Shown here piece after piece: positions 43,565-55,194 of a stretch of DNA of 64,000 nt. Below the pieces are notes generated by a model that searched no databases, had not been told where the DNA came from, and saw only the letters and a program-made list of their open reading frames with translations. The stretch covers positions 15,450,501-15,514,500 of the forward strand of contig LR990053.1 in assembly GCA_905147135.1 (NCBI GenBank), in the 5' to 3' direction. The translations under genes were made by a program, and so were the position numbers. The stretch comes from Blastobasis lacticolella. Lineage: Eukaryota; Arthropoda; Insecta; Lepidoptera; Blastobasidae. Within the stretch, counting starts at the first letter, position 1, and each line of letters begins with the position of its first letter.

Positions 43565-43720
43565 TTCGTTGAACATTAACCGATGCTCTTACGATGAGGG
43601 AAAACATCGCGAGGTAGATAACCTACACATTCAGGCGACTGAATGTGTTAACGTGATCTTATCTGGTCAGGTTCCCGTGTTAATAGGGTCACGGAGGGAA
43701 CTCCGGGCCCTCGAGCTCGG
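43565..43720 (+). repeat. SINE family A, truncated
   Basis: GATGCTCTTACGATGAGGGA, AAACATCGCGA, then ACTGAATGTGTTAACGTGAT, CTGGTCAGGTTCCCGTGTTA and ATAGGGTCACGGAGGGAACT match the body of 3404-3755. No tRNA-like head is present. Confidence 0.7.
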
Positions 43721-43839
43721 ATAAATCGGAAATAATCATCTTGGCGTCAAGCCAACATGATTATTTCTACTTATACTTACCTAGGTGGGTATTAGGTGCA
43801 TCGTTGAGCACCAATTACCGCTTTTAAATTTTTTTTTTA

Positions 43840-43960
43840 TTGTGAAACTGCAGATAAACCGGCAAGCGAGCCACCTGGTGGAAAGTTGTCACCGCCACCT
43901 ATGGACATCAGCAACACCAGGGGCGCTACCAATGCGTTGCCCGCCTCTAAGGAGAGCTCT
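43840..43960 (+). repeat. LINE-tail-like dispersed repeat
   Basis: AAACCGGCAAGCGAGCCACC, TGGTGGAAAGTTGTCACCGC, CACCTATGGACATCAGCAAC, ACCAGGGGCGCTACCAATGC. The same series occurs at 51315-51410, 53343-53440, 53705-53800 and, inverted, 57770-57860. Confidence 0.6.
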
Positions 43961-45326
43961 AATATACCTCTTGAACGATGAAATGAAACACTGTGGCTGG
44001 GAGCTCAAATTATTAATAAAATTGTATTGTACCTATTGGAATTCTTCCTCATCGCCTAACTGAATGGGGTAGTTACCCAACTTGATTGTCCTATTCTTGA
44101 CATTGCTTCTATGGCGGGAGTGAAATTTGCAATGAGTGTTTCTATTCCTTTAAGGCCCTGTTAATGAGCACGGAGTAACTTACAGGCAGGGTTAACCATA
44201 GAGAGGCTACACTATGGTATAAGTCACGTCTTGTTTAAGAGTCTTAATAATTTATTCATGTAAATAAGTAAAAACATCAGTGTCAGAAGCAACACGAACA
44301 ACCTGTTTAAATATGAAACGTACAATAGCGGCATGCGAAAGCGAGCGGTGTGTGAAATTTATAAACTTTTCCCAGGGCGCCCGGTCGCATACTGCGAGGT
44401 CGGGTGTACATACCCTTGTAGGTATTTTTTGCAAATTGCAATATCTATGTAGGTAAATAAATTGTTAACTACGTATATTTAGCGCTGTTTTCTTAATAAT
44501 TTATTTGTGTAAGTATGTACCTTAAGTGGTATGTAGTAGGTATGTTACCGGCAAAATAGGTATATAATTTAGTCATTGTATAGAATACCTAGTCGTGTGC
44601 GTAGGTAATGTATAAAATATTCTATCTATCGGTTACCATTTCATACCTCTATGAAATATCTACCGAATATGAGGAGGTCAGGTAAAGTATAAAATTGTAA
44701 TTAAATTATTTTGTTTGCTCTGATAATATATTATTATTGTTTAGAATGCTTAGATAAAGTGTAGCATAACTTTTATTGTTATTTCGTAAATTGCCTACAC
44801 ATTTTAGGCATTGTACAGAATACCAAATTAAACAGATTGTCCGTAACAGACACAGCTCTTGCAGGTATATTTAGTGTGCTCTTTTGTTAATTTTCGTATA
44901 GGTAGGAATTGTTTGTCATTATCTCTATTTAACGTTATGTAAGTAAGTAAGCCACTCAAGATAATAGGATTATATTGTCTAACTATGTATTTCTTAAACA
45001 CAAGACTCGCTGAAAACTTAAATAAGACCTGGAGATAAAGTGGGGATAACATTAAAAGACAACCAGACAAACAATATACTTATTAACTGAAGATGAGGTT
45101 CCTAAGCGAGCCATTGCAGAGAGAATCATATGATTGTAACAAATTATACACAGGTCAATGAACTTTGATGTATTAAACATTCATAATAGTTGTTATCATA
45201 ATATAGACTTAGTTGAGTTAGTCATTGGTTCCGTCCATTGTAGGCGTCTTTATCATAAGGGTGACGTCACACTCATCTGACTGGTACCACGAAACGCGGC
45301 GATATATTTCGCCATATGCACTAAGC

Positions 45327-45398
45327 GGGGATATAGCTCAGTGGTAGAGCATTCGACTGCAGATCGAGAGGTCCCCGGTTCAAACCCGGGTGTCCCCT
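45327..45398 (+). tRNA. tRNA-Cys (GCA)
   Basis: 72-nt tRNA with all stems closed. Acceptor GGGGATA / TGTCCCC (one T-G pair) with discriminator T; D arm GCTC / GAGC; anticodon stem TTCGA / TCGAG with loop CTGCAGA, so the anticodon is GCA; T arm CCCGG / CCGGG with loop TTCAAAC. A box TAGCTCAGTGGTAGA and B box GGTTCAAACCC are canonical. An oligo-T terminator (TTTTTTG) follows about 12 nt downstream. CCA is not encoded, as in eukaryotes. It lies antisense within an intron of the ankyrin gene. No intron. Confidence 0.97.
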
Positions 45399-45484
45399 GA
45401 CCGAAGTCGTTTTTTGTTTTTGATTTTTGGAAGTATTAGGTTGTAATCTGTGGCATTAGACAACTAGTCGCTATATTAGAACGA

Positions 45485-45760
45485 GTTAGAACGAGTTGGC
45501 CGTGTGGTGTCCGGCAGAGTAGAATAGCACCAACCCCTTACACTCATGGGTGTCGTACGAGGCGACTAATGTTTACGAGGCAAAAGATCTAGAGTCTCCG
45601 TAGTCTGGAAAATGGGCAGCAGCGTTTTTCATTCTTATATTTAAACACTGCGATCTCCAACCCGCCTGCCAAGCGTGGAGATTACGGCAATACCCTCCCC
45701 TTTCGTGGGAGAGGCCCTAAGTCCTACAGTGGACTGTTACGGGCTGTGATGATGATTAGA
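45485..45760 (+). repeat. LINE-tail-type dispersed repeat (fullest copy)
   Basis: Runs from GAGTTGGCCGTGTGGTGTCC through AGCACCAACCCCTTACACTC, GGGCAGCAGCGTTTTTCATT, CCCTTTCGTGGGAGAGGCCC and TAAGTCCTACAGTGGACTGT to GGGCTGTGATGATGA. The end phrase is typical of 3' ends of insect RTE-type LINE and derived SINEs. Inverted copy at 1616-1815. Confidence 0.7.
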
Positions 45761-47005
45761 ACGAGTTCGATTGTGGTACCCAGTAGAAGTACCAACTACT
45801 AACTAATTGGAACCTAATTGGAAACTAATGTGTAGTACAGACGACAGTAGAGGAGACCCCAAATTACCTGGTTTAGACTTTGGCCTGTTTCCGGTTTGTA
45901 CGCGCATCGATAGACTGATGCTAGCTCATTCTATAGTGGCGATGAACTGCATTTTGTAGCATAATCCGCATCATTGCACAAATAGTGACATGCCTACCTA
46001 TTGATTCAGTTTTAAATTGTTATTATAGTATTATGTTGAGGACGAGAGATAGCACTCTATCTGTTATAGATATTGTTTATAGCTACCTTAATAGTAGTAG
46101 GTAGGAGAGTTTGCGTATACCGCGCCGTAGATAAATTCCGCGCATGTGCATATCACAAAATATATGCACTAGTTGCAAATCCTAGTGCTAAAATATTCTT
46201 GCTCTGTACGTCCTTTCCGATTCCCTACGCCCACAGGCAGCCCTTTCGGAGCTGTCATGGAAAGACTATGTGTTACTAAAGTTTTTACGCCCACTCCTTA
46301 TAATTTCGAGGATAATCTTGTTAAGGCCTATACCTATAATTTTATATAGTACCCATTGAACCTTGAAATGCAAATATATTGTACACAAAATTAATTAATT
46401 AATTTGAGATAATAAAATGAAATAATCGAGTTTGTAATTTAAGCGCCCCAGGTCGCGGTATTATGAACTATGGAAATGTTGTAGCTTATTGTCTATGTTT
46501 CGAACTTGGATGTTATTATCTGAATTTATTTGAAAACGAGTTGCTCAATATTTGAGAACCCAGTAAGAACTCGGAGTAAATAACATTTAAAATATTGTGT
46601 TTTGTTGAATTTTATATCATTTATTTAATCTTTACAATTTGACATGTTTTTCAATTTTGTATTTTTATATTTAATATTTCATTGTTTGACATTGTGAATT
46701 ATTATTTTTTAATCTAATATTTGTATGCTCCCTTGGGGCAAAAGTAGAGGACAACTCAATAATTATGAGAACTTATGTATTAGCTACTTTTACAAATAAA
46801 TGAATTGAATTGAATTGTTTTATATGACTGAACGTGTGCCGAAAAAGGAAAAAGTAGTGGAATTCTCTTTTTATATAGTGTAAACTCAAATCATTGTTCT
46901 ATTGTTATATACAGTACCTATATATTATTATTATTTATTATTTTTTTCTTTATTCAAGTACCAGTGACTCAATTTGTTAGTATTTTCACACCTTACTTAC
47001 TAATG

Positions 47006-47660
47006 TTAGTAACAAATTTTATAGTTTTTGTTGCGAGCCACCTGGAGGTGTCCGCATCTATTTATAAATACACAGTCAACTCTGTCCGCTATCATGCCGA
47101 GAACGCTGTTGGTGCTAGCCCGCACTCTGCTCACCAGCGCCGCGGCCCGCTTGCGCATCACGGTGTAGAAGCAGTCCGTGCGCGCCTCCGCGAACATGCC
47201 GGACGCACTGCAGTGACGGGGTAGCCTCAACATCGCCCTCAGTGCATTGTTATACTGTATACGAATAGAATCGAACGCCCTCCGCGTATGACTCACCCAC
47301 AGGCTGCAGGTGTACAGAGAACTGCAGAAAGCTTTAAACAGCGTCACCTTCGCACTATTTGAGCAGCGTGCAAACCTGCGAGCAATCATGTTTGCTCTCA
47401 CGGAGAGCGCTCTCCTTTCCCGTTCGATGTCAGCATCGTCTTTGTGGCTGCTCGTGACTATATGACCCAGATATTTGAATTTATCTACCTTTGTAAGGGG
47501 TACTCCATATAGTGTTACAGGCGGATACTCCGAGGGACGTCTCCGACCAGCCTCAAACACCATGTACTGACTCTTAAGTACATTATACTTGAGACCGTGA
47601 ACACCAGCGTACGACTCACAAATACCCAGCAGTTTTCTTATACCGCACACTGACGCGCTA
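47006..47660 (-). pseudogene. LINE RT C-terminal fragment (214 codons open)
   Basis: The minus strand reads SQYMVFEAGRRRPSEYPPVT, LYGVPLTKVDKFKYLGHIVT, DADIERERRALSVRANMIAR, KVTLFKAFCSSLYTCSLW and ALRAMLRLPRHCSASGMFAE. This is the thumb and post-RT part of a non-LTR reverse transcriptase (VDKFKYLGHIVT block). The catalytic YADD part is missing upstream, so it is 5'-truncated. The frame is intact within the fragment. It belongs to a different LINE lineage from the copy at 37425-39045. Confidence 0.8.
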
Positions 47661-48678
47661 TATACACTTAATCCCTAAATAAAAGTGACTTTATTACATG
47701 ATTAGGTAGGACTCACCAAATTTCATGAAATGAATAGGGGCGTGATTTCATCAACCCGGGGGCACGAAATTATCAAACCGGTACGCTAATTTCTTGATTT
47801 CCCATTTCTTACGATTTGGCCTATATATAAATTCCTCTTCATATTTATACAAGTTTTAAACCCTAGTACTGTAGCCAGATAAATATCCCGTCAATATATG
47901 GCAATACTTAATAATACTTTCCTGATCATGGATATAGCGATTGGCCGTTAGAAGCTCGGTATGCCAACTCTCCTCTACTAAAAAGTTTTATGGTTTAGGT
48001 AGGTAGTTTATCTTTCAACTTCCTTTTATTAAAGTTTGTATTTTTGGTTATTTCCTGACTAAAGTTAAAACAGTGTTCAAAACAGCTTTGAGAACTATCT
48101 TTTGGTAAAACTACTACCCACTCGAGGTTCAGTTCAAGAGCATACCTAAATACATTACCGCACACATTAGTGCGTAATACGTATCTATGGGTAATACCAG
48201 TGACTGTAAATGACAATCATATGCTTTATTTATACCTAAGTACCTATTTAATCTCAAATTGTCAATGTCAAACGTTGCGCGTCGGTGTAGGCCTTACATA
48301 TGGAAATGATGGAAAATATAATCAAGGTCATACAGCGTAAACTTGAGTCAATTTAATCGAAGCGTAGGACGTCCATTCTTGAGATGGATGGACGACTTTA
48401 TGCCGAAAGGTCACTGGAAGCCGATTGAAGCGGATGGACTGAAAGCCGAAAGCTATGGAAGACTGGGAGGCCTATGCCCAGCAGTAAACGTCTTGGAGGA
48501 TAATGTAATGACAATTGCTTAATTATAATGTCACACATGACTTTAGATAATGAAGGTGAATGTAGGTACCTACAACTACTATATCTACCTATGTTTGTTA
48601 CGAGAAGAAATGTCTGTGTAAACACAGCCTATTGAACAATGAAAGGTATAGAAAGATACCTATCTGCTTATGGATTAA

Positions 48679-48900
48679 CTAGCGGCCCGCCCCGGCTTCG
48701 CACGGGTAGTAAACCTTAACAAATTATACACCTGAACCTTCGTCATGAATCACGTTGTCTAAAACCGCACTATGTAGTCTGTGTGTGAATACCGCATGAA
48801 AATCCGTTTAGTAGTTCTTGAGTTTATTGCGTACAGACTGACAGTAAGACACGCCGTGGGACTTCGTGTTTATAATATGAAGTAATTATATTATACTTAA
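48679..48900 (-). mobile_element. Helitron-like repeat, minus strand
   Basis: The reverse complement runs from ATGAAGTCCC-like sequence (CGAAGTCCCACGGCGTGTCT) through CAATAAACTCAAGAACTACT and AAACGGATTTTCATGCGGT to CCCGTGCGAAGCCGGGGCGG and GCCGCTAG|T. The terminal CTAG, with a GC hairpin just before it and a T after it, fits a Helitron 3' end. The motif set is widespread in Lepidoptera. Confidence 0.5.
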
Positions 48901-49099
48901 GTATGTACTGAGTAGTGTCCCGTTACAAACAGGACACCATATTACGATCACAAAAGTTCCAACCGTCTCCTCAACCATTTTAGAGGGAAGGGGGCGACCC
49001 GGCTCCTGACGGCCGTATTTCTTGACATTGACTCCCCTCCCGTACGTATCCCGTGCTGCCTAGATAGCCGAGCGGACTGAGCGGCGAACACGCGACTTT

Positions 49100-49670
49100 T
49101 TTCTAATATTCACATTTTTAAACTCGTGATATCTTTTGAATGGAATGTCTGAATTGAATAATTCAAAAAGTTATATAAAGGTATTGAAGTAGTCGTGAAT
49201 ATGAAGTAATTGATTTTGATAAGGATTAATACCAAGGTACAAATAAAGAGCGTTTTTTAGCGGCGGCATTTCAATTAAATTTTCAAAATAAAAGAACACT
49301 TATTGTGACATAACTATAATAGTTAGACATATACTGTCGCGACACTTTTTGTAGATAATGATGTGTTCTGCAAAGTCGTAGTACATTATTTTGTTCTATC
49401 ATCAATAGTTTTCGCAGCGCACGCGATGTAAGGAATTTTTTGGGTATTTTTCTACACCTTCGGTTACATTGTTCAAATTTTACCAAGGATCCCTAATTTT
49501 TTTCAAAATGAAATGTAGCCTATGTCAAATTGGAAGAATGTAGCATTCTATTGGTGAAAGAATTTTTTAAATCGGCCCAGTACTTTTTGAGCCTATTCAT
49601 TACAAACATACAAACATACAAAAATAGGTACAAATCTTTCCTCTTTATAATATTAGTGTAGATAATCGCT
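49100..49670 (+). repeat. Probable dispersed repeat (unassigned)
   Basis: AT-rich stretch ending ACAAACATACAAACATACAA and CTCTTTATAATATTAGTGTA, a 3' phrase I associate with common lepidopteran repeats. No second copy in the window; low confidence. Confidence 0.35.
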
Positions 49671-50315
49671 TTAATGACGTTACCTACTGTAGAGAAAATA
49701 ATAAAATAAGTATTAACAAGCTAATAAAAAAAGGGAGTAACATAACCTACAAACCCAGAAACATAAATGTCGGCAGTGCAGTTCCTTTGAACCAATTCTA
49801 GTTTCAGTAAGCTAAACCATTCTGCTAAGTATTAAATTAAAATTTCTTCTTCTTCAACCGTCTTCCACCCAATGCTGTCTCCTCCTTGTTTCTCTACAAA
49901 AACTACTGCTACAATAAAACTGGACGCTGCTGAATTTTTATTTAAAAATGTTATAAGTACCTATCAGTGTAAATATCGTTTGAAAAACACAATCGGTACG
50001 CAGGTATATCTAACTGTCAGAGCCAGGCTTTTAGTAAACGGTGAATCCACTTTCCACAACATAATAGCTTTTAAAACGCCATTCAACAGCAAATGGACTG
50101 AACACTGAAATTGTATTTAGGTAGACGTACCTACACGCTACATTTACCACAGTTAAGTAATAGTCATTATCAACATAGGTTAAATGGTATTAGGTTTGCC
50201 ACCTATGTATATGTTTGCCATGTTGCACATTACAGTACCTATACTATAGTTACATGCATACAAATCTACATATCATTGTAGGTACGTACTGTAATGAATT
50301 CTTAAAATAATATAT

Positions 50316-51309
50316 ATACGTGAAACCTGGTTAAGAGAGAGTTCAAGGGACCGTCATTTATTTTTCGCTTATAGAGGTTTCTCACTAATCCGAGTTTCTA
50401 GCTTATAGAGGTACAAGAGAAGTCTCTCTCACTTACAGAGGTTATTTAATAATATACAAAATATTTTGTTACATACAAGATAAGCCTAATTTATTAGAGT
50501 TATTAGTTTACAATGGAATCAAATAATCTAACAATTTTATTTAAAGAAATCGTTAATTTTTTTTGTTTTTCTGATTTAATATTTAGTGTATATTTTTCCA
50601 ATTCATATATTTTATCAAACATATCCCTATCAACAACTGCCGAGTCAACCTCACAGGCTGCGGGTAGAACAGTGGTCCATCTTTCGGAATATTCTTATCG
50701 AGCGTTTGTTTTATCCATTCTAGCAGACATCTTTCAACGTGAGGAAACTCAGAAAGCCGGCTTCTTTTGATATTTCCGTGTCCCTTGAAGCACTGACACT
50801 TTATCGAATCTTTGAATTTTATAATTTTATAAAAGGTAGATTCTGCTAATCCAAATTCACTTCGTATTTCACTACGTGTCTTGCCCGATTCAAAGGCATT
50901 AACAATTCTGAGCTTATCACTTAACGACAACACGTTTATTTTGCGTTTTGACATTTTTGCACCGAACCTTCCTCTGCAAATAATATTTATCAACTGTAGT
51001 TAGCATTACAATTTAGTTAGGATGATTGATTATATTCTTCGAACTATAAAGTAAACATAAACACACACAGTTCCTGAAAAATAAAGAATGAGTCATTCAT
51101 TGCCAGTATTAAATTGTCGCTCATAGAGGTTCAGACAAGAGAGGCTCTCAGTTATAGAGGTCCGGGCGAGAAAAACGACTCTCGCTTATACAAGTTTTTG
51201 CTTCTCCCTTATAGAGGTTTTTAGGGGGTCAAAGTCCGGGACCTGAGAATTTCTCACTTATAGAGTTTTCTCGCTTACCCAGTTCTCTCTTACTCAGGTT
51301 TGACTGTAT
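50316..51309 (-). mobile_element. Deleted pogo/Tigger-like DNA transposon
   Basis: About 1 kb with imperfect TIRs (left TACGTGAAACCTGGTTAAGA; right, reverse complement, TACAGTCAAACCTGAGTAAG) between TA dinucleotides. The sequence contains the N-terminal part of a CENP-B/pogo-type transposase on the minus strand but no DDE catalytic domain. At least seven copies of CTTATAGAGG-like motifs crowd both ends, all in the same orientation. Confidence 0.8.
50583..50993 (-). pseudogene. pogo/Tigger transposase, N-terminal DNA-binding part
   Basis: The frame starts MINIICRGRFGAK or at the internal MSKRKINVLSLSDKL. KRKINVLSLSDKLRIVNAFE, SGKTRSEIRSEFGLAESTFY and KIIKFKDSIK form a CENP-B_N/psq-type helix-turn-helix. 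HVERCLLEWIKQTLDKNIPK and DGPL start the second (Tc5-type) DNA-binding domain. After about residue 110 the frame goes off-family (YPQPVRLTRQLL) and stops. The catalytic DDE domain is therefore lost and the protein could bind DNA at most. Confidence 0.8.
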
Positions 51310-51314
51310 ATATA

Positions 51315-51410
51315 TTTTTTATGTCATACGGTAGGCAAACAGGCAAGCGGGCCACCTGATGGAAAGTGGTCACCACTGCCCATAAACATTAGCAACACCA
51401 AGAGTATTAT
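51315..51410 (+). repeat. LINE-tail-like repeat fragment
   Basis: GTCATACGGTAGGCAAACAG, GCAAGCGGGCCACCTGATGG, AAAGTGGTCACCACTGCCCA and TTAGCAACACC match the series at 43840-43960 and 53343-53440. Confidence 0.6.
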
Positions 51411-51889
51411 TGCAAGTGACAAGTAGTATACAAGTGAAGGCTGTATGCAAATAATACTATCGGTAGCGTTTGTCATTTGAATAATTTAAAAAGTGTAAAA
51501 CATTATATTTTCGGCCTTGATGAATAGAAGTTAATTGTAAAACCAAATTTACTAATTTTATTGAATAAATCATCGTAAAGTATTGATAAAACGTAATTTT
51601 GCTGCAGTAGGTACCTAGTACTTACACCCATTATTCAGCTAAACAATGGACCACGGGCCAAATATGGGATCTTCTCCAAATCTCCCAACAGTTCGAAAAC
51701 CCACGCCACATAACAGGTTCTACCATGAGGGTCATTCATTCTATTAGGCACGTCGAAGCAATACGACGTGCCTATACGAAAACTATAAGTAGCTATGAAA
51801 ATGTAGGCATCGCGGGACATATAAATTGTAGGTAGTGCGTGGTAAATCTGCAGTAGCTGAACTAAAGTCATCGATATTTTTTTTGTTAC

Positions 51890-52235
51890 CGTAAATTAGG
51901 GTGACTTTGATATGGATGATGATGTTGGATGAAATGATGGCTAATTTACAGTATAGCCACTTATCAGTGTGGTATAATACTTATATGGCAAGCTGTGTTT
52001 GCATGAAAATCACCCTTAATTGGGCGCTTTACAATTTTTAACGTGACGATAATGTCGTGGACGTCCACGGTATGACGATATAACAGGGAAGTAAATTATA
52101 TGGAAATATATGAAGACGCTTATAAATTTCCATGATATAATCACGCAATGATATTTTGGTTGGACAGCTAGCTCCCCTTTTAAACTGTCGCGATATTTTT
52201 ACGATGTAGTGCGTAGCTACAAGGGTAATTTATGT
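51890..52235. repeat. Dispersed element with palindromic CGTGGACGTCCACG motif
   Basis: An inverted pair (AAATTAGGGTGACTTTGAT at about 51894; ATGAAAATCACCCTTAATT at about 52003) is followed by GATAATGTCGTGGACGTCCACGG at 52049-52070 and the conserved ATATATGAAGACGCTTATAA, GTCGCGATATTTTTACGATG and TACAAGGGTAAT. The last part matches 61835-62030. The 14-bp palindrome CGTGGACGTCCACG is at 52056-52069. Confidence 0.65.
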
Positions 52236-53342
52236 TTGTGCTCGCATCCAATGCAAAATGGCATCCATTGCGGCCACGGCTGTGAAATATAAAAACGCAC
52301 TTAACATAGACGTTGCTGTCTACGATATATCGTGGACGTATCGTGTATAACGTGACGTGCAAAATTGTACAAGTGCAAGTGCAACATTAGGTATTTTATT
52401 AACGTATTTTTGCTTACAAACGATTTGGGACCCCGTATCACTGATACGTATCATTGATACGGCTGATACGGCGGTTGTTGCGCCCCTGCCTAGGTTCTCC
52501 AACTGGGTGAAGCATGGGATATTTACAGGTATAGCTCCGTCAACTAAGATTCATTTAGTTAATTTTTGTTGATGAGAAATGTTCGTGAAATCGTACAGAT
52601 TTTAACCGTCATTAATAGCCGATAACAGTCCTCTGATAATTTAAGCCTTCCCCACATTAGTGGAGGGTTCTGTCTTAAACTCCACTCTCTACTGTCTTTG
52701 TTTTATTTATGTTATTTCATTACATTTGTTTTATTTGATACAAAAATATGTGTGTGTAGTTACTGAAAAATCTCATAGCAGATAGGTACGATTACCTATG
52801 CGACACTGAAACATGACTGACAGGCATGACATGAGAAAGCAAACTTGTAAAGACAAATATGCAACATTAATTAGAGTTTGCTACATTAATATGTTACAGT
52901 AATTTGAATTAGACTACTTTGCTATTAGTTAGGTGGTGGTGCACTTTCGAAAAAACTATGAAGGAACCTTTTTAATTAAAATCATAATTAATTACAATAT
53001 TTTTTTGTACAGAACCCTCAAACCAAAAAATACAAAACGGCTAATTTTGATCTCCTCAATATCCCATTGCGCCTAGTACTATGAACTTGAGTGACCTTTT
53101 ACAAACTGATTTCTAGAGATGCGGTCTTTCGTTTTCAAAATGTCGATTATCGACATTGAAAAAGAAAAAGTTCGATAGTCATTTTCTCGCTAACTATTCC
53201 ACGCACGAAAAAAATAATTGTACCTATCGTTTTAATACATTTAGCACTCCATCCAGTTCACGGCTTTATACATGTATTATGAAACACCCTGTATAATACA
53301 GAATATTTAGTGATCAATGTAACCCCCAGCCCAATACATAAA

Positions 53343-53440
53343 GTCTCAATCAGCTTACTATAGAAAAGCGGCCACCTGATGGAAAGTAGCCACCGCCTGT
53401 GAACTTTAACAAATCCAGAGGTAGCACCAACTCGTTCTAC
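53343..53440 (+). repeat. LINE-tail-like repeat fragment
   Basis: AAAAGCGGCCACCTGATGGA, AAGTAGCCACCGCCTGTGAA, CCAGAGGTAGCACCAACTCG, as in 43840-43960. Confidence 0.55.
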
Positions 53441-53559
53441 ACTATATATTATTATTGATTATTTAATAGTACAGAGGAAGTGTTTTAGATCTGAAGTGGC
53501 AGTGGGCCGCAAAGCTCGTCGAACCGACGGTCTAACCACGTACAACAAAGAAACAAAAC

Positions 53560-53658
53560 CTGGTCAGTGAGCGTAGGGTCAGCTCCGTGCGCCATCAGCT
53601 GCTCGACGATGTCGGTGGCGTCCGCCGCGCAGGCCGCGTGCAGCGCCGTCGACCCAAC
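53560..53658 (-). CDS. Ankyrin gene exon: one ankyrin repeat
   Basis: The minus-strand acceptor CAACTCCTGCGCAG (53659-53672) and donor GTTTTG (53554-53559, weak) bracket 99 nt, exactly 33 codons in phase 0. VGSTALHAACAADATDIVEQ LMAHGADPTLTDQ is a canonical ankyrin repeat: x-G-x-T-A-L-H-x-A-C at helix 1, IVEQLMAHGADP at helix 2 and turn. It follows the 55887-55985 repeat without residues between. Confidence 0.9.
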
Positions 53659-53689
53659 CTGCGCAGGAGTTGCAGCATGAGTCGTTTCA

Positions 53690-53810
53690 TCATCGGCATT
53701 ATTTTAATGTTATACGGCAGACAGGCAAGCGGGACACCTGAGGGAAAGTGTCTCCGCCGGCTATGGACATCAGCATCACCAGAGGCGCTACCAATGTGGT
53801 AAAATAGGCA
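53690..53810 (+). repeat. LINE-tail-like repeat next to an ankyrin exon
   Basis: TTATACGGCAGACAGGCAAG, CGGGACACCTGAGGGAAAGT, ATGGACATCAGCATCACCAG and GCGCTACCAATGTGG. It belongs to the 43840-43960 series and lies about 30 bp upstream (in the intron) of the exon at 53560-53658. Confidence 0.6.
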
Positions 53811-53929
53811 GGGATACGCCATCGTAGACTGCATCATTTAACATCAGGCGAGATGGCAGACAAATATATTAACATTTTCTATTAAAAAAAATGCGCTGCC
53901 CGCCTCTAGGGAGACCATAATCATAATCT

Positions 53930-54128
53930 TATCCTACTAATATTATAAATTGCGACAGTTGTAAGGATGTTTTGATGTTTTTTACTCGTTCACTCAAAAA
54001 GTACTGAACGGATTTCGACGAAATTTGGCAGTAATGTAGTTAATAACCCAGAATAGCACATGTGGTTTCCACGGGAACGGGTAGGGTAAGTTATTGCTAA
54101 ATTTTACGCGGACGAAGTCGCTGGCTAA
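53930..54128 (+). mobile_element. Helitron-like repeat
   Basis: TACTAATATTATAAATTGCG, CTCAAAAAGTACTGAACGGA, TTTCGACGAAATTTGGCAG and TACGCGGACGAAGTCGCTGG, ending CTAA|T at 54125-54128. This is the arrangement of the abundant lepidopteran Helitron-derived repeats (A/CTAA end before T). Confidence 0.55.
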
Positions 54129-54862
54129 TAGTGGTTTATGCAACTGTCATATAAAAGGGGGTATTAAAACATGAGTGTCTGTTTATCATACTAGGCGTAG
54201 CCGAGTATGAGAATAGGTTGACACGAGTGTTTTAATACCTAATTATATGCAGTTGCATACACTACTTTATCTACACTCATATTTTATGTTAAAATATCGT
54301 ACCTATAACTTTCTCAACTTTGCTGGAAGTAAGCTGCGAGTCTGTTCTGTTTTATCTACGCATCGAGAATATCAAGCGGCCGGAAATTCACTTTACTAGT
54401 TTCACATTTATCTATTTATTTGCTTTAAATAAAAAAAAACATTCACGAACACAAATTACAACAATTAAAAAAATATTCTGTATAGCGGGAAAATAATTAC
54501 ACAGAAATATAAACAGGAAAATTTAAATTTTGAATTTGTTAAAAACGTCTAGGTATTCAGCCTACATTTCGCCGTGTAATTTTTTAAAATTTTATAGCCT
54601 GGCGTGAAAAATGTGTATCCTTAAACGACTGTTTTCGAATATGTTATTGGAACATTACGCTATGAGTGTAGATAAAATAAATTTAAGACCCTCGCTCTTG
54701 TCGGCGGAGCAATCACCATTTTAATTTATCATCCGCTTTTGATTTAATTTCCTGGTACAAAACGACTCCCACTTTTTTTCCTTCACTTGCTGCACGTAAT
54801 TCCTTCTAGGTATTCCTCCACCATTCCTTCCCACAATTTTCCCCATTCAGTACTGTTTTAAA

Positions 54863-55194
54863 CATAGAGAAAATATTTACTAAAGTAATAGAGGAGACAC
54901 CACAAGTATTTTCTTTTAATCACGCTTTGCGGTCCATGGACAACAGTGGCCGCAGTCAGTTCTGAGACATTGCGCGACGCGGACCAATCTGACAGTGGCT
55001 TGGATATTCAAAAAAACGCCATCTTGTGCATTAAAAACTGCACGAACCATTCGAGGGCCAAAAATAAAGAAGTTGATAACATTTCATCGGTCATTCTATG
55101 ATTTAGCAGCCTCCCTCCGCACGTGACAGGTTGGTACAATATTTTGTTTGTGATGGCTGCTCTGTTACGTTAGTAAATACATATTTTCTCTATG
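54863..55194. mobile_element. MITE family M2, copy 2, perfect 8-bp TSD
   Basis: 332 bp, inverted relative to copy 1 at 42246-42582. The ends are CATAGAGAAAATATTTACTA..AATAGAG and TTAGTAAATACATATTTTCT..CTATG. The flanking duplication is GTTTTAAA (54855-54862 and 55195-55202). Shared interior: CACGCTTTGCGGTCCATGGA, CAATCTGACAGTGGCTTGGA, GACCGATGA-type AATGACCGATG, and GCACGTGACAGGTTGGTACA. Confidence 0.92.

Larger units (their letters stand above)
40503..53559. other. 13-kb ankyrin-gene intron
   Basis: Intron between the last full ankyrin-repeat exon and the linker exon. It contains twin hairpins (40606-40662), a LINE/MITE stack (41455-42740), MITE 43333-43547, SINE-A 43565-43720, tRNA-Cys (45327-45398), LINE tails, a LINE RT fragment (47006-47660), Helitron-like ends and a pogo/Tigger element (50316-51309). 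40663-41454, 44000-45326 and 45761-47005 show no feature I can support; 52240-53342 likewise. Confidence 0.6.
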
